Positions 56,700 to 64,000 of a stretch of DNA of 64,000 nt are shown one piece after another. The stretch comes from Puccinellia tenuiflora. Taxonomy: Eukaryota; Streptophyta; Magnoliopsida; Poales; Poaceae. The stretch spans positions 558,001-622,000 of the forward strand of contig QRDG01000529.1 of the NCBI GenBank assembly GCA_012064385.1, given 5' to 3'. The notes beneath the pieces are model-generated. The model searched no databases, was not told the DNA's origin, and was given only the letters and a program-made list of their open reading frames with translations. Positions within the stretch are counted from its first letter, which is position 1, and the number at the start of each line of letters is the position of its first letter. Both the position numbers and the translations under genes were made by a program.

Positions 56700-59600
56700 T
56701 GTAGCGCCCCGACCCCAGAGCTATACAGTGAAACGTTGTGCAACCGGTCATGCTACACAATCGAGGGTTACTGGGTTTATTAATCCCAGGCCAAAACACA
56801 TTGGCAGGCGTGCTCGGAATACATCATCCGCACACAACACCTCGATCATGCCATAAGCTCAGACATCGCTTTCACGTATAACAAAGAGACAAAGACTGCG
56901 GAACAAGTGGCACATCACAGACTCTACGACACAAAGATATCATAGTTCAACTCATATAATTGAGAAAGATAGCAAATGACACATCAGAGGTCACTGACCC
57001 ATCATTACAACAAGCGGAAGCAAATTTAAAGTTGTCTAACAACAAGATCCAAATTATGGCCTAAGAGGCCTACAGATAAACATCCCGTGCCAGCATGTTC
57101 AAAGACGTCCCAAGCTGCCACCTGGGAACCCCAGACTACTCGTCGAAGTCAACGTAGAACCCACCTTCCAGTTCGGTGGCGTCCTCCTCTGAAACAAATA
57201 ATAATCAACAAAACAAGGCTGAGTACGACGTACTCGCAAGAATTAGTAGGGCGATATAGGCCCGATGCTGACGGAGGCTTCAAAGCTATATAAGTAGTTG
57301 TTTTGCATAAGCTAGTTTTTCCTTCCGAAGACTAGGACTCATGGCATCGTCTAATCAGAAGGTTTTCATAAAGGGATAAGAGGGTAACACTTTTCTCTTC
57401 GGTTCATGGGGAACCTACTGTATTCAGCAACTCCACTTATCTCCACCAAGACACACTCCCTCGAATCTCCCTCGAGGAAATGAACATTTTAACACACGTT
57501 GATTATGCAACCTCTAGCTGCCATTTAATTAAAGGTTCAGGTTATCTATGATCTCATAATCTATTCTCAAGTTGTCCATAAACCGCGGACACGGCTTTTC
57601 GAAAAGATTAAACCCTGCAGGGGTGTACTGTTTTACCATTGGTACCATCCGACCCATTGCCTGATCATTTAGCTCTCTTCCGAGGAAAGCCGGCAGGGCA
57701 GACGCGGTTAAACCTTTACAAATCATGAGACTATCCAAGGGTCATCGTGACGACAGGACAAGTTCAACGCCTATTTCAACACCCTGCCCCATCGCCACTC
57801 CTATCACCTCCATCATCATCATCTCCGTCCACACACCCGCAAATAGAAAGCGCAAACTAGAGGACCCTTGGATATGCCCGCACTAATTATTCGGTTAGTA
57901 AGGAGCCCATACTCCCACCTTTGGAAGCATGCTCGGTCTTGGTTCAAGAGATAAGAACTCACACCTAGGGGCCAGAACGAGACAAAACACCATCCCCGAT
58001 GGCAACTCATCACAGCCTTCTTAGCAATTAATTATCAACACAAGTCTCCACCACTGTCCGAACATTTCATTCACTTCACAATTATGGAAATAATCAACGG
58101 ACAACTTAAGCATTCGACTGAGCATGGCTAAGCATATCTAAGCATAACATACAACAGATATGATTGATCTCCGTCCACAGGGGCGGACCGAGGATGAAAT
58201 TGACCCGGTGTCCTCTCGTTAATAATGCTTGATTTTTGCTTTAATTTGGGGGTGTCACACACTACACGCGCATGAAGTATAGTGAAGAAATAATTTTCTA
58301 CCCGGGGTCCTGTGACCCCTGGTAGCTCCATGTAGGTACGCCCCTGTCCGTCCAACACATCAACCTATGGTTCATAGGAGGGGAAACAGATAATGGTTCA
58401 GGGAGCATGCAAGTGATAGGATAATCTATACACTAACCAAAAGTTGTCACCAGAATCGAATGCAATAATATGGTGGATAAAATACTTGGGTAATATGAGA
58501 TATGCCAAGAAGGTTAGGTTAGCTCTTGCCTTGCTGGTAGTACTGGTCGCGGTGGTTGTCAAGGTATTGTGGTGGAACCTCGACTCCTGAATCTACCGAA
58601 AACACAAACAATACAGGAAAGGAAATAAATAACACGAATACAAGTTGCAATGCACAATCATGATGAGATGGTCAAACTATGCATTGAAATCATATTGGGC
58701 ATATCCCACAAGTTAAATGGAACCCCTAAATTAAATATCACAATTAACGGGTTAAAACTCCATCTTTAACTTAGTGATTTGTGTTATTTACCAAAATGTT
58801 CAGTACTGAAGTACGGGTCCTAAATGCATGAAAATGACATTATTAGATAGATATTTTCCTACTGATTATTTTGGTACCTCGTTTGCATTTTTCCGATTAA
58901 CGGTGAAGAAACGGTGATTTAAACGGTTATGCAATTTAAATCATTTTAACCAAATCGAAATTAACATCAAAGGAAAATTTATTTACATGCTGTGATATTG
59001 ACATAGATAGATAGCATTTGCTTTGCTGGTCATTTTGGTATATCATTTGCAATTTTTGAATTAATATCCACCAAGTTATGATATTTTCAATATGGGATTT
59101 AAATCTGCCATTTTAGTAATTTATGTAAACGGCACTAAAATTTAATTCTCCATTTCTCTCAAGTGGCATAAAGTGGTAGTCCATTGTCCACTGAACATTT
59201 TGAGCTATTGAACACAATTTTTGGACAAGTGAAACTAAAGTTATGCAATTTCTAAATTCCCTTTATTTTCTGCCATTTCTGTTTTTATTAAATCCAGGCA
59301 ATTTATTTTGGTCAATTAATTCTACCAAGGGTACTAACAGGTAGACATTTTATCCCTGAGCAAAATGACATATTATTTGCATTTTTTGGAGTTGTGGTTC
59401 AAAAGTTATTCAAATTCAAAGTTCAATTGAATTTTCTGTCTTCTATTCAATTTCCAGAAATTGGGCCGAAACCGTTTTCACCAGGGTGTGGGCTAGCCAC
59501 AGAGTCTGAACGGCGGGGCCACAGCCACGCTGGCAAGCCACGTCGGCCAGCGGCCCACCCGCAGGTTTGACCGACGGGGCGGCCAGGACCGGCGCGTGGT

Positions 59601-60755
59601 GGCGGTGATTGGCGGCACGGCCGTGCACCGTGGCGGCGCTGCCGTGCCCTAGGGCACGAAAGAACTAGCCCTACGGAGACTACGCGTCACGGGCTACCCA
59701 AAGGTGGTGGCGCCGCCGGTTATTGGTCGCCAGAGCGACGTTTACGTCGGCGACAGGCGGCGGCCGGAGACGGGCTACGACGCCTCGACGCTCTAGGGGA
59801 AGAGGAGGAGGAACACGGTGTCCGGGAGGTAGCTCGTCTCACCCTCGTAGCGTGCAGGTGCTCGTCGGTGAAGGGGAAGGGCTGGTGCGGCGGCGATTCG
59901 CGGTGGCCGGCGGCGGTAGCGTCGGAGAAGACGAAGATGAACGCGTCGATCTAGGGCGTTCCGGCCCGATTGCCTGGAGGAGGAGGAAGAGGAGAAAGAG
60001 CCCGAGCTTTTGCCCCAGCTCGATCTGCTCCGGGAGGCCCATGTCGTCGGTGGCGAGCGGCGGCGTCTCGGTCAGTGCACGGCCATGGCGCCTTAGGTTT
60101 AGGGTTTGGCTGCAGGGGGAAAAAGGAGGGGAAGGAGGAGCAGCTCGTCGAGGGAAGCCTCCTTATCCTCCATGGGGCCAGGGGAGCGAGGGAGCCGCGA
60201 CAGTGGCGACGGGGTTCGTCGGCAACGGTGGCGGGAGGACGCGGTCGCTACAGCGCGGAGGAGATGAACATTTATCGGATAACCCCCTGCCTACGTTTTT
60301 CTTTTCTGTTTTTATTTCTTTAATTGAAACAGCAGCACTTTCTATTTAATTGAGGCCTTTAAGTATTTTTAAAAATTATGGAAAAATTCACAGAGCCATA
60401 ATATATTATTTGGAACATGTGGTAAAATTTTCAGCCCATTTGGAAAATATTTCATGTGTTAACATTTCAGAGTTTGCTCTCTTATATTTTGGCTTTAATT
60501 AAATATTTGAATTTGTAATTGCATTAATATTTGCCACAAACATATTTGTAGTAGTTAGAACTTCCTGGACAAATATGTTTAGTTGCTTTGCAATTTTGTT
60601 CACCATTCACATCATCACATTTGGTTTCTCAATTGTTGCTCCCTTATTATTTCATGTGAAGCAAGTATGATGAGGAATGCTATGATGCAATTGAGATGCA
60701 AAAAAAAGTGAAAATTTTACTCATATTTTCTGGTACCAAAAGTGAGGCTGTTACA
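56700..60755 (+). mobile_element. Solo LTR of 4.06 kb
   Basis: Starts TGTAGCGCCCCGACC and ends GAGGCTGTTACA, with the perfect 5-bp target duplication GCGGA at 56695-56699 and 60756-60760. No internal retrotransposon domain, primer binding site or polypurine tract is present, so it is a solo LTR left by recombination between the two LTRs of one element. LTRs of this length are known for some Triticeae gypsy-type and LARD elements. A GC-rich section (59460-60260) with long but motif-free open frames lies in the right half. Orientation is arbitrary. Confidence 0.85.
58178..58346. mobile_element. hAT MITE with 8-bp target duplication, inside the solo LTR
   Basis: Inverted ends CAGGGGCGGACC and GGTACGCCCCTG, 169 bp long, flanked by the perfect 8-bp duplication TCCGTCCA (58170-58177 and 58347-58354). 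The interior has no transposase. It inserted after the LTR was in place. Confidence 0.92.
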
Positions 60756-60760
60756 GCGGA

Positions 60761-61560
60761 AGTCGGGGTCGTCTGAGCCCATACGTAGGATGATTTAACG
60801 GTAGTGACATGTAGTACTTTAGACGCCCGCCTCGCTGACCCGATATTTGTTGCTCAACGTGTGACCCGGTGCGTTCAGCTGCCAGCGCAGAAGTCTTTCT
60901 CCACTTGACTCGGGTGTGACGCCGTCGTTGCCGCTGATGGCGGAGGATACCAAGATTCACTTTTGTCGGCACCGTAGGGTACGTCGGTTACGGCAATCAG
61001 CCGTAATTACCTTGGTCATGGCGGAGGTTGGTAGGTATAAGGTGGTTCCAAGGCGAGAGGATCTCCACGCATGTTAAGTGAGACCACTATGTGCTGGCGG
61101 TGTGCAAGGGGATCAAAATGGATGGGTAAAGATGACACTGTACATACTGTTGGGAGAATACGATTTCGCTTTCCATGGTGTTGTTCACGTCAAAGCCTTT
61201 CGTGTGACATATGTCTGTTTGTCGATCAACAATTTATAGTTGTCCGGCAAGTGGGGACTGCAACACATGATGACTTTAGTTTTGATGTTGTTCTTTGAGT
61301 ACCAAGTCTCAGTCTGCGGGGTGAAAACCCTAGACCTGACCGTCATTGATTGTACCTGACATTGACAGGTTTGTGACTTGTACCTTGTTGAAGTCATTGT
61401 CTAGAGATTGTGACTCTCTTGAGGTGAAAACCCAGGATCGGACTATGGTGGCTAGATCAAGTAACGGTGATGTTTGTGCACTATTTCCCTTCCTGAAGTT
61501 ATTGCTATTGGAGCAATCACTTTGACAGTCCTGTGGGTGTTGTCATGGCAGTGTTTGTTT
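60761..61560. other. No gene supported
   Basis: Part of the presumed LINE-like retroposon right of the solo LTR. Frames of up to 75 codons have no motif. Confidence 0.35.
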
Positions 61561-61741
61561 CATACGAGTCGGTGTTCACTTCGACGGGCTTTTTGTTTGT
61601 TTTCTTTTCCCTTTTTCTTTCTTTTGCTTTGTGCATCCTTATTGCCTCGACTAATATTCCGTGACGTTATGCTATTTTAGAGCTCATATGTAATTGATAT
61701 CTTTTTTATAATAATACATTCCCTTTATCAAAAAAAATGTA

Positions 61742-61998
61742 CTACCTCCATTTCAAGGATTAAGGCCTATATTATTTTTGAAAAGTCAAACCATCTGAAC
61801 TTTGACCAAACTTCTAGAAAAATCTATCAACAAATATGATATATTGTATATATCATATGAAAATATAGTTCATTATCTATCTAATGATATTGATTATGTA
61901 TTTTGTATATTAACAATTTTTGGTAAAAACTTGGTCAAACTTAATATAGTTTGACTTTTCAAAAAAAATATAGGCCTTAAGCCTTGAAAAGGAGGTAG
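61742..61998. mobile_element. Stowaway MITE
   Basis: Inverted ends CTACCTCCATTTCAAGG and CCTTGAAAAGGAGGTAG with TA on each side (61740-61741 and 61999-62000), the target duplication of the Tc1/mariner superfamily. The halves pair over much of the 257 bp (AAGGCCTATATT / AATATAGGCCTT; GTCAAAC / GTTTGAC). Confidence 0.88.
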
Positions 61999-62022
61999 TA
62001 CATAGTATTATAATTTTTGATG

Positions 62023-62085
62023 GGCAACTTGGTCAAACTACAAACTGTTTGACTTTTCAAAAGAGTAGGGCTTCTTTTAAGAGTA
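62023..62085. repeat. Partial second copy of the Stowaway inner end
   Basis: ACTTGGTCAAACTACAAACT and GTTTGACTTTTCAAAAGAG repeat the right half of the neighbouring MITE in the same orientation. Confidence 0.55.
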
Positions 62086-62111
62086 GTCCACTTAATTGCC
62101 ACGCCCCTTAA

Positions 62112-62854
62112 TTGCGCCGGGAGAAGTTAGGCGAGGTTGGTTTGTCTGGTTGGGATGTTGAATTGCTGCAAGAACGTAGTACTCCGCGAATGGACGCTAC
62201 TGCGATCCAGCTCGGAATGGAAACATACGGAGCGGCGTGTTTCGCCTTCGCGTTCTTTGTTTGGGCAGAGGAAGATGATGTCTCGTATCTGCTTTCTTCT
62301 CGGTTTGGAAAGAGCAGTGCGATGTTTATCTGCTCTTCTTCCATGTTTGGGTCGGAGCAGGAGGAAGAAAGAGCGGCGCACATGACCACATTGGCACGGA
62401 AGCACGTAGTAGTAGCATTAATTGTGCATTGTGCTGTGCAGATGTCTAGTCTATAGCTATCTCGATGTTGCCCATGGTAGTATCGATCGTATCCGGATGT
62501 TTTCCTCTCGATTTGGGGAAGAGCAGGTTGATGTTTCACATCAGCTCTCTCCTATGTTTGGTTCAGATCAGCAGGATGAAGAAGGGACGGCACACATACA
62601 TCGTCACATGGGCTCCAACAGAGCCTGGTGATCTGATCCACATCCACGGCATGAATGTTTGTCCTCGCCACGTGTCTATCATCGTTTGCATCTTTTTGCC
62701 TGAGCAAGCAACGATCTCGAGCAAAAAGGCTTGTATGTATCTACCGGTGTTAAACAAAATCCTCTTCAAAGACTACAATGCTTCCGTGAGCGAAAAGTCG
62801 AGCGTCGATCTCACCCTTTTTGTTTTTGCAGCTTATACGTTAGCTCATCCTTAA
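62112..62854 (+). other. Unrecognised coding-like region with an internal repeat
   Basis: A plus-strand frame 62112-62456 and overlapping frames to 62854 contain two related stretches: SSRFGKSSAMF...MFGSEQEEERAAH (62288-62380) and SSRFGEEQVDV...MFGSDQQDEEGTAH (62500-62597). Conservation at the protein level across the two DNA copies hints at past coding, but they are in separate frames with a stop between. I do not recognise the family and call no gene. Confidence 0.3.
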
Positions 62855-63153
62855 AGAAGCACAGGCCATGGTGGCTGCTCTTGACGTGCAACACGGAGGT
62901 GATGTGGGCGCGGCCGGCCGGGCTGTGGGGCTGCTGCTTGCTTTCACCGGGAACTGACACTGTTGCCGGCGAATCGGCCGGCAATGTCCGCGGCCGGCCG
63001 GTGCACGCAAAGGCCGGAGTACGTACAGTACGAACGTGGCTGCAGCAAGCATTTATCTCCGGTCGCTGTCGCCTACCACGAGGGTGCACGTTTTCTCGGA
63101 TTCAGTTCGCCAACCAAGAAATACTGCGAAATCTTCAGGAAGTGAGTGAGTGA
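62855..63153. other. GC-rich patch, no gene supported
   Basis: Open frames on both strands (62731-63153 plus, 62811-63089 minus) contradict one another and show no motif. Repeated GCGGCCGGCCGG words occur at 62910-63005. Confidence 0.3.
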
Positions 63154-64000
63154 GTGCGCCCGTAGTTCCGGGAATGCAGACGGTGCGATACACTTCTTCC
63201 TTCCATGGTCCGGAAATTCACGGTGGAGCTCGGGAGCACATGCTCCTGCCTAACATAATATAGGCATGCTAAATGTACATCTCAATGCAATATGTTTACA
63301 CATAAATTTTCAGAAAAACGGAGATTATTTACGACCTCGTGTTAAAAAAATAGTGCACCAATAGTTTCTCTGATGTCATTTCTTACTGAAGTTTTGCAAA
63401 CATGTAGGAAACGCATGTCGGAAAGAAAGATCGTTCAAAATTATTTAATAGATTTACTGTTCATTCGGGGAATAATACACCCGGAAGCCAAAAACGTCAT
63501 CCTCCTCCATGGCCCCTGCTCAAACTAATATAGATCATTCACCAGGCATGGCATTGTGGGTTATGTGTTTTCCAAGTAACAGCGATCATGACTCATGAGC
63601 ACAGAAATTCTTATGTGGCATGCTAGGAGTCGGCTGGGCAGGGCAAGCTCCCCGATCGGTGGCCTGCCTAGATTTCTAATTTTTCCCGATTGAATCTCAC
63701 CAAAACTAGAAGAACATTGCAACATTTTGGAACACATATGAGCAACATATATTTTAATGTATGCAACAAATACACATTAGTAACAACAAATCAATGAGAA
63801 AATCATCTAGCGTATGCATAACACAATGACGCGACCGTGAAAAACTAGTATTTATCATGAACACATTATTTGCAACAAACACCCAGAATCACAACAACAT
63901 GTTATTCGCATGAATGCAGCAAACCAAAAATAGCGCATAGTTGCATAGGTCGAAAACTAAAGAATGCTGGACTCATTTCGAGCCTTCGTTTATAAACTTT
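63154..64000. other. No gene seen
   Basis: Intergenic DNA. A GGGAGCACATGCTCC-type palindrome (63231-63248) marks a repeat border of unknown class. The remainder is AT-rich with GCAACA words (63717-63920). Confidence 0.4.

Larger units (their letters stand above)
56360..61738 (+). mobile_element. Possible LINE-type retroposon, split by a solo LTR
   Basis: The sequence left of 56699 continues after 60755 when the solo LTR and one GCGGA are removed. The right part ends with a grass LINE-like 3' terminus (GTAATTGATATC, ATACATTCCCTTTATC and an A8 tail at 61731-61738). No reverse transcriptase motif is seen in the remaining 1.3 kb, and the 5' boundary is not defined. Confidence 0.4.

Noticed and set aside
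59723..60349. 208-codon Gly/Arg-rich frame as a gene
   Set aside because: It lies inside the solo LTR, composition-driven, with no domain and other frames open alongside.

Overview
This window looks like a piece of a large, repeat-rich grass genome, most probably from the wheat/barley/Aegilops tribe (Triticeae). Reasons: GT-AG introns and TATA boxes; very GC-rich first exons of the monocot type; CACTA transposons with 'TTTAGTCCCGGTT', 'TCTGTGGCGCA' and 'TTTGCCGAGT' subterminal repeats; Stowaway, hAT and foldback MITEs; Helitron 3' ends of the 'CGCACGGGCA...CTAG' kind; and Ty1/copia and very long LTRs. No bacterial or organellar features are seen. Species assignment is inference.

Only three protein genes look intact and all are on the plus strand: two paralogous two-exon glycine-rich secreted proteins (1475-1905 and 16369-16797) with matching promoters, 5' leaders and 3' UTRs, and a complete 503-residue CYP71-clan cytochrome P450 (25737-27659). 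A broken P450 copy that keeps only the first 47 codons (21777-21917) lies 4 kb upstream of the intact one, so two small tandem clusters (GRP, P450) form the gene skeleton of the left half.

Layout. 1-1119: edge of a minus-strand LTR retrotransposon whose LTR abuts the first GRP promoter. 1120-2340: GRP1. 2349-3633 and 5559-6944: two non-autonomous CACTA elements with clean ends. 7956-8414: end of a LINE. 12.2-14.3 kb: a decayed coding-like stretch followed by an unusual array of imperfect palindromes. 14472-14857 and 17318-17702: two related foldback elements on either side of GRP2. 18.6-20.25 kb: relic of another CACTA family. 20.9-25.6 kb: tandem repeats, the P450 fragment and AT-rich repeat DNA. 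25.6-27.8 kb: the P450 gene, with a retroposon 0.3 kb behind it. 28.9-34.9 kb: a nest of Helitrons. 34977-42949: a large CACTA element carrying a coiled-coil/membrane ORF, a stump of the TNP2 transposase, a captured host-like exon and a multi-exon second ORF with a C-terminal Ulp1-type cysteine protease. 43.8-46.4 kb: hAT element, degenerate B3-like gene, SINE-like retroposon. 47909-53048: a complete but mutated copia element with 5-bp target duplications. 53.2-54.8 kb: MITE and Helitron end. 56700-60755: a 4.06-kb solo LTR with a 5-bp target duplication, itself holding a hAT MITE. 61.7-62.1 kb: Stowaway elements. 62.1-63.15 kb: an unrecognised region with an internal repeat.

The genes do not form a pathway with one another that can be read from the sequence: the GRPs are probably extracellular or cell-wall proteins and the P450 a microsomal mono-oxygenase of specialised metabolism. 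The main value of the window is in the transposon biology: nested insertions that can be ordered by their target duplications, gene-fragment capture, and duplication junctions.
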